Assembly: GCA_018664485.1 (NCBI GenBank)
Contig: JABJOE010000002.1
Location: forward strand, 75,896 to 117,701
Reading direction: 5' to 3'
From: Candidatus Uhrbacteria bacterium
GTDB lineage: Bacteria; Patescibacteriota; Patescibacteriia; UBA9934
Length of the DNA: 41,806 nt
A model generated the notes under the pieces. It had not been told where the DNA came from. It saw only the letters and a program-made list of their open reading frames with translations, and did not search any database. Made by a program: the position numbers and the translations under genes. Shown piece after piece: positions 1 through 7,538 of this stretch (position 1 is its first letter; each line of letters begins with the position of its first letter).

Positions 1-135
1 GTTGCGGAGGCGGGAGACTCGGTAGAGTTGTTCGAGCGCGACGGAAGAACGGTGGGTGCGCTATTTATTGGTTCTGTGAAAGAAAGACAAGCAATTACAA
101 ACGCGATTAAAAAGTCGGAGATCTATGCTCGATGA
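1..135 (+). CDS. C-terminal fragment of an unknown protein
   Basis: An open frame runs in from the window edge and stops at TGA 133-135, giving the last 44 residues (ending KKSEIYAR). No domain can be recognised from so short a piece. Its last 11 bases overlap the start of the next gene at 125, which points to translational coupling and a shared operon with the SIS-domain isomerase. The composition (short strands, then a basic helix) would suit the end of a small soluble domain. Function unknown. Confidence 0.5.
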   Translation, partial: VAEAGDSVELFERDGRTVGALFIGSVKERQAITNAIKKSEIYAR

Positions 136-1186
136 TGAAAAAGTTTACAAACGCTATGATAAAGATGAAGTAGCATTTGGTATTGAAAGGCTTTCCGAGC
201 AGGTGCAGATTGCGTGGCAGCAGACGCGTCGCATCCAGGTTCCAAAGGCGTATCGAGGCGTTGAAAATATTGTCGTTGCTGGAATGGGTGGGTCGGCACT
301 TGGGATTCATGTGATTGTTAATACCTTGTCGGAGATGATTAAGAAGCCGGTTATAATCACGCGTGATTACCGTCTGCCAGGATTTGTAAATTCCAAGACA
401 CTCGTTATTTTGTCTAGTTTTTCAGGAGGTACGGAGGAGATTTTATACGCTGGTCGCGAGGCGAAGAAGCGAAAGGCAAAGATGATGGTGATCACTACTG
501 GCGGGAAGCTCGCTGCATTTGGTAAACGTGAGAAGCTGCCGATGTATAACTTTGAGCCAGGGGACTTGGCTAAGCAGCCACGACTTGGAGTCGGGTTTAC
601 GCTTGCAGGTACTCTCGGGCTGTTGCAGCGTGCCGGAATGGTGAAGGTTGGACGACAGGAGATTGATGCGTTCGCGTCTGCTATGAGCGAAGTTGTTGAT
701 ACATGTGCACTTGATGTAAAGGTTTCAAAAAATCCAGCAAAGACGGTAGCGCAAGAAATTGAGGGGCGACCGATTTTAATTGTTGCGTCCGAACACCTGT
801 CTGCAAGCGCTCATATAATGCGGAATCAAATTTCAGAAACTGGAAAACAGTTTGTTGAATGCCACAAGATTCCAAAGATGAACCATTATTTCATGGAGGG
901 ACTTACGTATCCGAAAGGTTTTGTAAAAAAGTTCGTTGTAGTGATGTTGAAGTCAAAGTTTTATCATAGACAAAATCAAAAGCGCTACGATATTACCGCT
1001 GAGTTGTTTGAAAAGCTTGGAGCGAAAGTTGTGGAGTATGACGCGGGCGGAGGTTCTCGTTTTGCAGAGGCCGGTGAGTTGCTGCAGTTTTCTACATTTA
1101 CAAGTTATTACCTTGCGATGCTCAACAAGGTGAATCCGATAAAAATTCCGTACGTAGATTGGTTCAAGGAAGAGTTGAGTAAATAA
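125..1186 (+). CDS. SIS-domain phosphoglucose/phosphomannose isomerase-like protein
   Basis: 353 residues, slightly longer than usual for bifunctional PGI/PMI proteins. Such enzymes interconvert glucose-6-P, mannose-6-P and fructose-6-P in the cytosol and feed glycolysis and sugar-nucleotide synthesis. Visible family features are the N-terminal SIS core with GMGGSALG (about residues 53-60), the sugar-phosphate loop SSFSGGTEE (about 97-105), the EIEGRP segment near 212, and the later catalytic-type segment MNHYFMEGL near 252. The start at 125 has a GGAG four bases upstream and overlaps the end of the preceding frame. A hairpin terminator follows at 1225. The family call is firm. The exact substrate is not, since SIS proteins of this type may be PGI, PMI or both. 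Confidence 0.85.
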   Translation: MLDDEKVYKRYDKDEVAFGIERLSEQVQIAWQQTRRIQVPKAYRGVENIVVAGMGGSALGIHVIVNTLSEMIKKPVIITRDYRLPGFVNSKTLVILSSFSGGTEEILYAGREAKKRKAKMMVITTGGKLAAFGKREKLPMYNFEPGDLAKQPRLGVGFTLAGTLGLLQRAGMVKVGRQEIDAFASAMSEVVDTCALDVKVSKNPAKTVAQEIEGRPILIVASEHLSASAHIMRNQISETGKQFVECHKIPKMNHYFMEGLTYPKGFVKKFVVVMLKSKFYHRQNQKRYDITAELFEKLGAKVVEYDAGGGSRFAEAGELLQFSTFTSYYLAMLNKVNPIKIPYVDWFKEELSK

Positions 1187-1224
1187 ATTTCCAACAAGAT
1201 GTAAGAAGCGTAGGAAAGAAAGAG

Positions 1225-1250
1225 CCTCACAACATACATTGTGAGGTTTT
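1225..1250 (+). terminator. Intrinsic terminator of the isomerase operon
   Basis: Perfect 8-bp stem CCTCACAA (1225-1232) with TTGTGAGG (1239-1246), a 6-base loop, and TTTT directly after. It lies 38 bases beyond the isomerase stop. Confidence 0.75.
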
Positions 1251-1263
1251 GCGCATGCACAAA

Positions 1264-1312
1264 GGCGGCTAGGGCCCAACGAGAGATCTCTCTCGCCGGG
1301 TTACCTGCCGCC
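1264..1312 (-). terminator. Hairpin terminator of the 568-aa membrane protein gene
   Basis: Outer arms GGCGGC (1264-1269) and GCCGCC (1307-1312) enclose a perfect inner stem CGAGAGA (1280-1286)/TCTCTCG (1289-1295). Read on the minus strand it follows the stop at 1331 and is followed by TTTGTGCAT. The GTGCAT motif recurs after three other terminators in the window. Confidence 0.6.
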
Positions 1313-1330
1313 TACTACGATGTGGTTGGT

Positions 1331-3037
1331 CTACTTTCCGTGCTTCTCGCGAAGCTCTCGCATTGTCTCTGCGTCCTGTGAGCTATCCGACCGGTCAGGG
1401 TCGCTGCTTTCTGAGGACTTGGAGTCAGAGCTTGAGCTTTCATCACTGTACTCTTCGTACTTCTCCTGGGTCCACTGAACACCCTCCTTTGTGGTGTCGA
1501 TAGTCCAGCCGATTCCCGCAACCGCCCCACCCACAAAGATGAGCAAGAGGAAGTTGAGAGGGATCAAGATGAAGACGACCCAGACAAGGATGCGTACACC
1601 GCTGATCGTTTTGCGAGCGAACCAGTTTGGCTCTACCGCCTCGATACCTTCTTTGTTGCGGGTTGCCAGTTCAAGGGCGAACCAGATAATCAACAACGAA
1701 GAGATCAACCCCATGACACTCGCGACCTTCACGAGGCCAGGCATCCAACTGAGGTTTGCCCAAGGGAACCAGAGGAAGACTACGGATGCTACGCCGGTGA
1801 TGATCATGATCGTCTGAAGGCCCAGGTTCCTGTACCAAGTGATCTTGATCCGATCGTCTTCTGCCTCCTCTTGATTGTTGCGAACCATCTGTGCAAGCCG
1901 CTCCAGAATTGATCCAGTGGTGCGAACGGGGTTGAGCCGACGCAAACCATTGAGAACTATACTGAGCATAGCTGCCGGAATTCCTGCGCAGAAGCGCGTG
2001 ATTGCCGTAGGGACGAGGCTGCATGCGAAGAGGATGAAAACTACCAGGAACTCGTTGATGTAGTCCCAATCACCTTTCATTGCAAGCAGGACGGTCACAG
2101 CGAGAGTGGCTCCCCAAAAGAGGTAGGACATAACAACGGCGCTGATCCACAGGACGTTCACCGCAATGAACGCCAGGATTCCAGCTATCGTCGCCAGACC
2201 AGCGGCAACGCCGCCTGCCATTGCGAGCTTCCGGCCCCACTTGAACATGAACTCACTTGCTGCACCCCGATCGACTGCTGCATCTAGCTTGTCGAGATAG
2301 GTTGCTACAGGCATCGACTTGGCGTTGATGGCCATGTTGATGACGCCCGGGCAGTTCGTCATGGGGTGGTTCCAGACCTCTTCAAAGACAATGTCGTAGC
2401 TGTCAGACAGTGTCCTTCCGACAACGTCACGCTCGAAGGCCGCGGCCAGCTCTTCAGGCCGTTTCTCGGCGAGATGGGGCATGCCCTTGCGCGTACGAAA
2501 GGCCTTGCCTTCGAACGTACGAAACGGAGCTTCACCATCTTCTGCGTGCATTCGTGCTCTCGTGTTGTCTGACTGACACTCTTCTTCTGCGGCGAACATA
2601 ACCGCGTCATAGGCACGAAGGATCCAGCGACGTTCGGGTGTGTTGCACAGCGAGAAGAACGTGGTCTTTTTCACGTGCTCTACAGCCGCAAGCTTGCGTG
2701 CCACAGCTTCCTCGGCAGTGGCCATTGCCGCTTGAATTGCCTCGGGAGAGCGCTGGTTGCCGATCTGGTGGAAGCCGCTTGCTACGCCATGTCCGCTGGA
2801 TTCGATGATATCCCCTAGCTCTTGACCAAAGCGTCTTCGAGCATACCTTCCAACACCTTCTGTCACGGTGTTGATACCAAGGGCAGAGATCGTAGGATTC
2901 TTCAGCATCAAGTCGACGATGGTGCCGATGATGCCGGGCGCCGAGCGAAGCGCGTCTTGATTCGAAACCATGTAGGTACGAATTTCGTCATCCAGCGTGG
3001 CAACTGCGCCACCGGTCAGGTTGCGGGGGTTGAGCAT
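1331..3037 (-). CDS. Multi-pass membrane protein of unknown function
   Basis: 568 residues, not recognised. Residues 1-260 form a soluble, mainly helical N-terminal part without a signal peptide. About six hydrophobic segments follow, near 271-297, 298-320, 330-360, 405-425, 434-457 and 480-511, with a charged loop near 370-400. The tail (about 528-560) is very rich in Ser and Asp. The start ATG is preceded by GAGGAG at 6 bases, one of the clear Shine-Dalgarno sites of the window, and a consensus promoter lies about 95 bases upstream. Codon choice is visibly more GC-rich than in neighbouring conserved genes. It is a single-gene unit with its own promoter and terminator, back to back with the secreted pair at 3447. 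A transporter or envelope sensor is possible, but nothing shows it. Confidence 0.75.
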   Translation of the reverse strand: MLNPRNLTGGAVATLDDEIRTYMVSNQDALRSAPGIIGTIVDLMLKNPTISALGINTVTEGVGRYARRRFGQELGDIIESSGHGVASGFHQIGNQRSPEAIQAAMATAEEAVARKLAAVEHVKKTTFFSLCNTPERRWILRAYDAVMFAAEEECQSDNTRARMHAEDGEAPFRTFEGKAFRTRKGMPHLAEKRPEELAAAFERDVVGRTLSDSYDIVFEEVWNHPMTNCPGVINMAINAKSMPVATYLDKLDAAVDRGAASEFMFKWGRKLAMAGGVAAGLATIAGILAFIAVNVLWISAVVMSYLFWGATLAVTVLLAMKGDWDYINEFLVVFILFACSLVPTAITRFCAGIPAAMLSIVLNGLRRLNPVRTTGSILERLAQMVRNNQEEAEDDRIKITWYRNLGLQTIMIITGVASVVFLWFPWANLSWMPGLVKVASVMGLISSLLIIWFALELATRNKEGIEAVEPNWFARKTISGVRILVWVVFILIPLNFLLLIFVGGAVAGIGWTIDTTKEGVQWTQEKYEEYSDESSSSDSKSSESSDPDRSDSSQDAETMRELREKHGK

Positions 3038-3133
3038 GAGAGTCTCCTCAGTGAAATGGAATGGGGTTTGGGAACGGAATGTTCCTTGTGAAGGTGTTGC
3101 TACGGGCGCAATGAGGCCACAGTAGAACGGTCC

Positions 3134-3162
3134 AAAATAGCATAAAAAAGCGTTTTTGTCAA
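3134..3162 (-). promoter_or_regulatory. Sigma-70-type promoter for the 568-aa membrane protein
   Basis: On the minus strand: TTGACA (3162-3157), 17-base spacer, TATTTT (3139-3134), with TGC just before the -10 (extended -10). The spacer strongly resembles those of the promoters at 3329 and 21515. The leader would be about 90 bases. Confidence 0.75.
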
Positions 3163-3328
3163 TGTGTCTTAAACAAAAGGAGGGTATTTGGTTGAGGGTT
3201 CAGATATTGGAAAAAAGCTGCAACTTATCACTTTGTTGATGTTTTGTTAATAATTCATTGCTGAAGATATTTTTACGTAACAGTATATTTACAGAGTTAG
3301 CATTTATCACTGTTTTGTTCGCTTTTGG

Positions 3329-3357
3329 TTGACAAAAGGCCTATTTTATGCTATATT
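3329..3357 (+). promoter_or_regulatory. Sigma-70-type promoter for the secreted-protein pair
   Basis: TTGACA (3329-3334), 17-base spacer ending in TGC, TATATT (3352-3357). It faces away from the promoter at 3134-3162, about 165 bases of AT-rich DNA apart, and has nearly the same layout. The predicted leader is about 83 bases and ends in AGGAG six bases before the ATG. Confidence 0.8.
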
Positions 3358-3446
3358 TCACAGTCCGAAATAGTTTCCAGAGGTGGCTGCGGACGCCCAC
3401 AACCTAATCCACCTCACACCACCAACCAAGAACACAGGAGAGAACC

Positions 3447-4181
3447 ATGCTCATCACACTGATGATGCTTTCAGGCCTTGCGCTCGCGCAGGACCACCTG
3501 ATGCAACCGGAAGAGCACTTTGAGTGCTACGTTCCGGGTGGAAGCGAGCCAGCACGGTGTTGGCAAGCAAAGAGCATCCACGACGCCGGCTATGTCTGTC
3601 TAGACACTGCCTGCTCCGCCCTCAACAACCCGCCCGTTGCAGCAAGTCTGCACGTCCATGTTGAGCCAGCTACCACGGTAAGCGAAAGCGCACCGTGGGC
3701 TGACGAGCGGGTTCCCGCTTTGACGCCCGAGGCTCGCACATCGCCCAACACCTATGCGCGGAGCCCCGGCACTGTCGATCGGAATGGCGTTCGGGTCTAT
3801 GGCCCGACGACGCATCAGTCGGGAGGGAACGGGTCCTTCGACAGGTCACTGGAGGTCGTCGGCAACTGGGATGCAAATGAGAGCTGGGTTGCGGAAGTCC
3901 GTGGCCAGAATGCTCGCTATGAGAATGAGGCCAATCTTGCTGATCAGCGTGCTGATGAAGCTGAGGCGCGTGCCGCAGCAGCTGAGTACAGCCGTCAGAA
4001 GGCTCTAGTAGCCCAGAGACGTGCGCAGGCACGTAGTCGATCTCTCGCCTCAGACCTTAACTCGGCCTTGGATGCCGGGGGAGGACTGCTTGATGAGAAT
4101 GATCGTCTCGCAGCTGAGCTCGCAGAAGAGCAAGCCCGCCTGCGGGCCCTGCAGGAAACCACCACCGAAGAGGAGAAGTGA
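3447..4181 (+). CDS. Secreted protein with C-terminal coiled coil, unknown function
   Basis: 244 residues, not recognised. A short signal peptide (residues 1-14, ending ALAQ) is followed by a Cys-containing region (Cys near 28, 38, 51, 56) that could hold disulfides outside the membrane. A Pro/Ser/Thr-rich linker covers about 75-130. Residues about 140-244 are Ala/Glu/Arg/Gln-rich with heptad-like spacing, very probably a long coiled coil. The start has AGGAG at good distance. The next gene starts one base after its TGA, so the two are translated together and may interact outside the membrane. Codon use is GC-rich. No homologue is known to me. Confidence 0.75.
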   Translation: MLITLMMLSGLALAQDHLMQPEEHFECYVPGGSEPARCWQAKSIHDAGYVCLDTACSALNNPPVAASLHVHVEPATTVSESAPWADERVPALTPEARTSPNTYARSPGTVDRNGVRVYGPTTHQSGGNGSFDRSLEVVGNWDANESWVAEVRGQNARYENEANLADQRADEAEARAAAAEYSRQKALVAQRRAQARSRSLASDLNSALDAGGGLLDENDRLAAELAEEQARLRALQETTTEEEK

Positions 4182-4182
4182 C

Positions 4183-4815
4183 ATGAAGAAGTACATTACA
4201 GCGCTTATCGCCTTGATGTTGCTGATCGTGCCACTCGCCTCGGCGATGGCAAGGCCAAGCAACGTCGCGGACCAGCACCCCCAGGGTGCGAATGTCCGAG
4301 ACGTTCAGCAGAAGCACGGATACTGCTGGGTCGGTGACGTCCCGGTAGGCTTCAATGACCAAACTCTGGTCATTGAAATCACGTCGAGGAAGCGGACCAA
4401 CTCTGAGGCTCAGAAGGATGTGCGGCCGATGCTGCCGCTCATGCTCACGGTCGAGGGGTCCAAGGTCAAAGTCATGAGGCGACACACCCTCAACGAAGAG
4501 CATACGCCTCACGGCTATCTCGTCACGATTGGGAATGTGGAATACCTCGAGACCGTCCTGTGGCCAGGTCAGTCATGCCAGGTTACCCCGCGCCAAACCC
4601 CGGACAACCGATACACGGTTACCACGACCAGAGTGTCGACGGGAATTCTGTCTGACAATTGGCTGCGGGCAGACGGAGTAAGCGGATTCATGGGGTACAA
4701 GAACATCGTAGGCGGAAAGCTCTTGCACAGCGGGTGCGAGGAGAAAGAGGTTCGATACGTCGGCAAAACCATGCCGGTCGTGACGAAGGCCTCTGACGAC
4801 TTCACTGACTGCTAG
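4183..4815 (+). CDS. Secreted protein of unknown function
   Basis: 210 residues. The frame is open from 4021, but the start at 4183 is preferred: it has GAGGAG seven bases upstream, begins one base after the preceding stop, and gives a clear signal peptide (MKKYITALIALMLLIVPLASAMA, cleavage after AMA). The mature part looks beta-rich with four Cys (near residues 47, 127, 186 and the last residue), which suggests disulfides and an extracytoplasmic site. The C-terminal residue is Cys. It is the second gene of a two-gene operon with the coiled-coil protein. No family recognised. Confidence 0.75.
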   Translation: MKKYITALIALMLLIVPLASAMARPSNVADQHPQGANVRDVQQKHGYCWVGDVPVGFNDQTLVIEITSRKRTNSEAQKDVRPMLPLMLTVEGSKVKVMRRHTLNEEHTPHGYLVTIGNVEYLETVLWPGQSCQVTPRQTPDNRYTVTTTRVSTGILSDNWLRADGVSGFMGYKNIVGGKLLHSGCEEKEVRYVGKTMPVVTKASDDFTDC

Positions 4816-4859
4816 TCACCACTAGCAGTCACCTACTACAACCAGCAACCACAACGTCT

Positions 4860-4917
4860 ACGCCTTATCGAGAATCTGACGAATCTGTCAGGACTCGGTA
4901 AGGCGTTCGTTCTTTTT
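4860..4917 (+). terminator. Two-tier hairpin terminator of the secreted-protein operon
   Basis: Outer arms ACGCCTTATCGAG and CTCGGTAAGGCGT pair with one mismatch. An inner stem CTGAC/GTCAG sits inside, and TCGTTCTTTTT follows. Lies 45 bases after the stop at 4815. Confidence 0.8.
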
Positions 4918-5160
4918 AGCACCTAAATACAGTCATTATCCTGACTGTATTTGTCGTATGTTTGGCTGCAACGAATTCCAATCTCGTCGGCGTAGCGCTG
5001 CTAGGCCTCCTTGGTTATCATTCGTTTCGCTCAATCATCCTTTCAAATACATCTAGAACATGACCGTCTGTGAATACCATTTCTGACATGTAGACATTAC
5101 GCAACCCGGTTGCGTAATGGGTGGTACACAGTTGTCTGAGCGATATAAGGTTCTTATAAA
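4918..5160. other. Gene-free stretch with two perfect hairpins
   Basis: No credible coding frame on either strand. It holds an 11-bp perfect hairpin (arms AAATACAGTCA at 4925-4935 and TGACTGTATTT at 4942-4952) and the 25-bp palindrome listed separately. The first hairpin has only a short T run and could be a weak terminator or a structured 3' end. Confidence 0.5.
5095..5119. repeat. 25-bp palindrome with GCAAC/GTTGC core
   Basis: Arms CATTACGCAACC and GGTTGCGTAATG flank a single central base. The same core (ACGCAACC, one base, GGTTGCGT) recurs at 27762-27782 and 31898-31914 with the other central base, that is, in reverse orientation. It could be a protein-binding site or a shared hairpin element. 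Confidence 0.6.
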
Positions 5161-5164
5161 AACA

Positions 5165-5192
5165 AAAACAGAGCCTTGCGGCTCCATTTTTA
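5165..5192. terminator. Bidirectional terminator downstream of the pilin array
   Basis: Stem GAGCC (5171-5175)/GGCTC (5180-5184) with loop TTGC. On the minus strand it is followed by TGTTTTTGTTTTT and comes 14 bases after the last pilin stop. On the plus strand ATTTTTATA follows. Confidence 0.75.
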
Positions 5193-5205
5193 TATACGCT
5201 TATAA

Positions 5206-5595
5206 CTAGCTGACTAGGTTCGCATCACTAAGCGCTGTGATAACGAAGTTTGTAATTGAGTATGCTGCGAGCAAGATGATCAGACCTACAACTGAGTTGA
5301 TCATGATTGTCTTTGCTTTTCCAACCTGGTCTGTGTTTCCTCCAGCCGTCATCCATAGGAATCCCGCGTAGATTACGAGCATTAGGAGTACGATACCGAG
5401 AACACTCACTAGAACACTCACTAGAATACCGATCGTTTCCGGAAGATCAGATGTAGCGAGAGTCGAGTTGTCTCCAGCCTCCTCAAGATTATCTGCTAGT
5501 GTGGCTGCGGATACAGGTACTGCTGCGTAAAGTAGTGGGAACGCTAGAGCGAGGGCAAGTGCCACGGCTCCAACACGTTTGAGGATATTTGTCAT
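5206..5595 (-). CDS. T4SS pilin-like small membrane protein (array member 1)
   Basis: 129 residues. N-terminal signal peptide ending near VSAA (about residue 31), a short acidic segment, then two hydrophobic helices separated by the family hallmark YAGFLWMTAGGN (about 79-90) and a VGKAK turn. This matches the TrbC/VirB2-like T4SS pilin proteins found widely in Patescibacteria, where the mature protein is thought to sit in the membrane with two helices and to assemble into surface filaments. It is the last gene of six, all on the minus strand, separated from the next by 220 bases. No Shine-Dalgarno sequence before ATG. Family is clear; filament assembly is inferred. Confidence 0.85.
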   Translation of the reverse strand: MTNILKRVGAVALALALAFPLLYAAVPVSAATLADNLEEAGDNSTLATSDLPETIGILVSVLVSVLGIVLLMLVIYAGFLWMTAGGNTDQVGKAKTIMINSVVGLIILLAAYSITNFVITALSDANLVS

Positions 5596-5818
5596 AAATC
5601 TTTATTTAATATTTTTGGAATTATCTTCGAGAGTGTCCTTCGGTCCATTCTTTACAGCAACTGCTGCACCGTTGTGAAAAAGCCTCGAAATAGTTCTACT
5701 ATTCTTACGTTTTTTCACTTAGGCTCGCTAGCTTCTGATAAGAATGTTTTCAAAGGCACTCTCAAATACAATCCCTTGATGACAGTAGTGTAACAAATGT
5801 TGATTTAGTCTACCAGCT

Positions 5819-6199
5819 CTATTGGGTAATAGCCTCGACTACGAAGAGAGATATAGCATATGAGGCGAGGACTATTATTAATCCAACGATAGCATTGACG
5901 AGTATACCCTTCGCTTTATCAACCTGGCTTGAGTTTCCTCCAGCCGTCATCCATAGGAACCCCGCGTAGATGATAAGTAGCAGAAGTATGACTCCAAGTA
6001 TGGATAACACCACATCTATTAATGTGGAAACTATGCCCAGCAGGTCACCTTCATCGGCATCTACCGATCCGTAGACCTCTACAGCTGTATCGTCTAGCTG
6101 GTCGGTGAAGTCGACTGCTTGAGTGACAATCGGTACGGCGAAAAATAAAAGGAGGAGAGGGCTAGCTAAGAGCTTCGAAGACAAAGTTCGTAATCGCAT
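5819..6199 (-). CDS. T4SS pilin-like small membrane protein (array member 2)
   Basis: 126 residues if started at 6199. The frame is open to 6262, but starting at MRLRTLSSK gives a proper signal peptide (hydrophobic to about residue 28, ending TQA). It then overlaps the end of the upstream pilin gene by 38 bases, a translational-coupling arrangement. After an acidic linker with VYGSVDADEGD come two hydrophobic helices around YAGFLWMTAGGNSSQVDKAK. A 51-base tract (5909-5959) coding this turn is identical to 6249-6299 in the neighbouring gene, while the N-terminal halves differ. The start is the least certain of the six. Confidence 0.8.
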   Translation of the reverse strand: MRLRTLSSKLLASPLLLLFFAVPIVTQAVDFTDQLDDTAVEVYGSVDADEGDLLGIVSTLIDVVLSILGVILLLLIIYAGFLWMTAGGNSSQVDKAKGILVNAIVGLIIVLASYAISLFVVEAITQ

Positions 6200-6518
6200 A
6201 GGCGGCAGATATAATAACTGTTCCAATGACGGCAGTAATAAGAATGTTCTTCGCTTTATCAACCTGGCTTGAGTTTCCTCCAGCCGTCATCCATAGGAAT
6301 CCACCATAGATCATAAGGACCAGGAAGATAACACCAACCAAACTCATAAGAGGGTTGATGATATAGATTCCAACCCAGGAACCGATGGTGATGTCATCGA
6401 TAGAGCCGTAAACTTCCTCACCCGTAGTCTCAAGTCCTGTATCTTCAGGAGAGAGCTGGGCGAGCGCTAGTTGTGGTAGTAGGCACAATGTTAGTAGTGC
6501 TAGAGATAGTTTCCGCAT
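6162..6518 (-). CDS. T4SS pilin-like small membrane protein (array member 3)
   Basis: 118 residues. Signal peptide MRKLSLALLTLCLLPQLALA, then a Glu/Asp/Thr-rich stretch containing VYGSIDD, shared with member 2. Two helices surround GGFLWMTAGGNSSQVDKAK. Members 2 and 3 are the closest pair of the array. A GC-rich hairpin ends two bases before the ATG, so no normal ribosome-binding site exists. The stop lies inside the next gene, with a 38-base overlap. Family membership is clear. Confidence 0.85.
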   Translation of the reverse strand: MRKLSLALLTLCLLPQLALAQLSPEDTGLETTGEEVYGSIDDITIGSWVGIYIINPLMSLVGVIFLVLMIYGGFLWMTAGGNSSQVDKAKNILITAVIGTVIISAAYAITNFVFEALS

Positions 6519-6520
6519 AG

Positions 6521-6545
6521 CCGTAGGCCCGAGAAGGGCCAGCGG
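6521..6545 (-). promoter_or_regulatory. Hairpin directly before the start codon of pilin member 3
   Basis: On the minus strand CCG-CT-GGCCC-TTCTC-GGGCC-TA-CGG forms a two-tier stem that ends two bases before ATG 6518. It occupies the place of the ribosome-binding site and could control translation, or be the end of an upstream transcript. Confidence 0.45.
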
Positions 6546-6588
6546 TCATACGACAACGCATGAGTTTTGCAGGGCTGTGAGCGGCTTC

Positions 6589-6996
6589 TTACTGAGATGC
6601 TTCCAAAACGGATGTAAGCACAAAGCTTGAAATCGCGTATGCAGATAGGATGATGGCAAGTCCGATAATACCGGCTACCAAGAGACGCTTTGCCTCTCCA
6701 ACTTTATCATCGTTTCCACCGGCTGTCATCCACTTGAATCCACCCATAAGTACGATGAGCACTGCGATGATTCCAAGGAAGCCTAGGAAAACATTGATCA
6801 AGTTTCCGATTGTAGACTTTAGGTCTGACTGTCCAAGACCTGTGTTGTCAGTGAAGTCCTCACCGAAGAAGTCATCAACTTCTAGCTCGTCTGCGTGAGC
6901 GTACTGAATGTTTGCGTTAAAAAGTCCGGCTGCTGGTAGGAGCAATAGTAGTCCTAGACCAAATGCGCTAAGTGCGCGTGTGAGAATGTGGCTCAT
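6589..6996 (-). CDS. T4SS pilin-like small membrane protein (array member 4)
   Basis: 135 residues. Signal peptide to about residue 35 (ending YAHA), acidic segment DELEVDDFFGEDFTDN, then two helices around MGGFKWMTAGGNDDKVGEAK and an AYAISSFV second helix. A Lys replaces the usual Leu/Ile before WMTAGGN. Same family and strand as its neighbours, with 70 bases to the next member and 145 bases from the preceding one, so it may have its own promoter. No Shine-Dalgarno sequence. Confidence 0.85.
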   Translation of the reverse strand: MSHILTRALSAFGLGLLLLLPAAGLFNANIQYAHADELEVDDFFGEDFTDNTGLGQSDLKSTIGNLINVFLGFLGIIAVLIVLMGGFKWMTAGGNDDKVGEAKRLLVAGIIGLAIILSAYAISSFVLTSVLEASQ

Positions 6997-7141
6997 AAAG
7001 ACATTAGTTAGTAAGTGATAGTGATTTTAGATCATTCACATTTTAGAACAATTCCATATACGTAATCGGAGAAGGGTTTTCTCGCAATACGTTGATTAGA
7101 CGCATGATCGCAAAGGAAATGGTCAAAAAGTGAATGGTCTA

Positions 7142-7483
7142 TTAACCGTCAACGCTTCCAGTTGAAAGAGCGTTGAAGATTGCTGTTGTGATGATATAGG
7201 ATGAGGCGATAACAATAATTCCCAGAACCGCCCAAACCATGATTTTCTTACCCTTATCTACCTGTGCGCTTTCACCTCGAGCTGTCATCCAGAGCATTCC
7301 AGCGTAGATGAACATCAAAAGAGCTAGAGTTCCAGATACCGAAAGGGCTCCTTGAATCACTCTCGCTACAATGATGCGAGGATCAGCTTCTCCGAGTGGA
7401 TTTGTGATAGTAACCTGTGCGTGGCTCATCAAAGGGATGAACAAGACACTTAAAGATACTATATATGCCCAGATACGTTTCAT
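7142..7483 (-). CDS. T4SS pilin-like small membrane protein (array member 5)
   Basis: 113 residues, the shortest member. Signal peptide MKRIWAYIVSLSVLFIPLMSHA, almost no acidic linker, then helices around YAGMLWMTARGESAQVDKGKK. The usual AGGN is ARGE here, so the turn between helices carries extra charge. TATAAT (minus strand, 7496-7491) lies seven bases before ATG with no Shine-Dalgarno sequence, which predicts a leaderless message and a promoter of its own. Distinct enough from members 1-4 to be a minor or specialised subunit. Confidence 0.83.
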   Translation of the reverse strand: MKRIWAYIVSLSVLFIPLMSHAQVTITNPLGEADPRIIVARVIQGALSVSGTLALLMFIYAGMLWMTARGESAQVDKGKKIMVWAVLGIIVIASSYIITTAIFNALSTGSVDG

Positions 7484-7538
7484 AGTGCAAATTATAACAC
7501 GTGGTTCAAATATATGAACAGTGTTTTACCCAGTTTGG

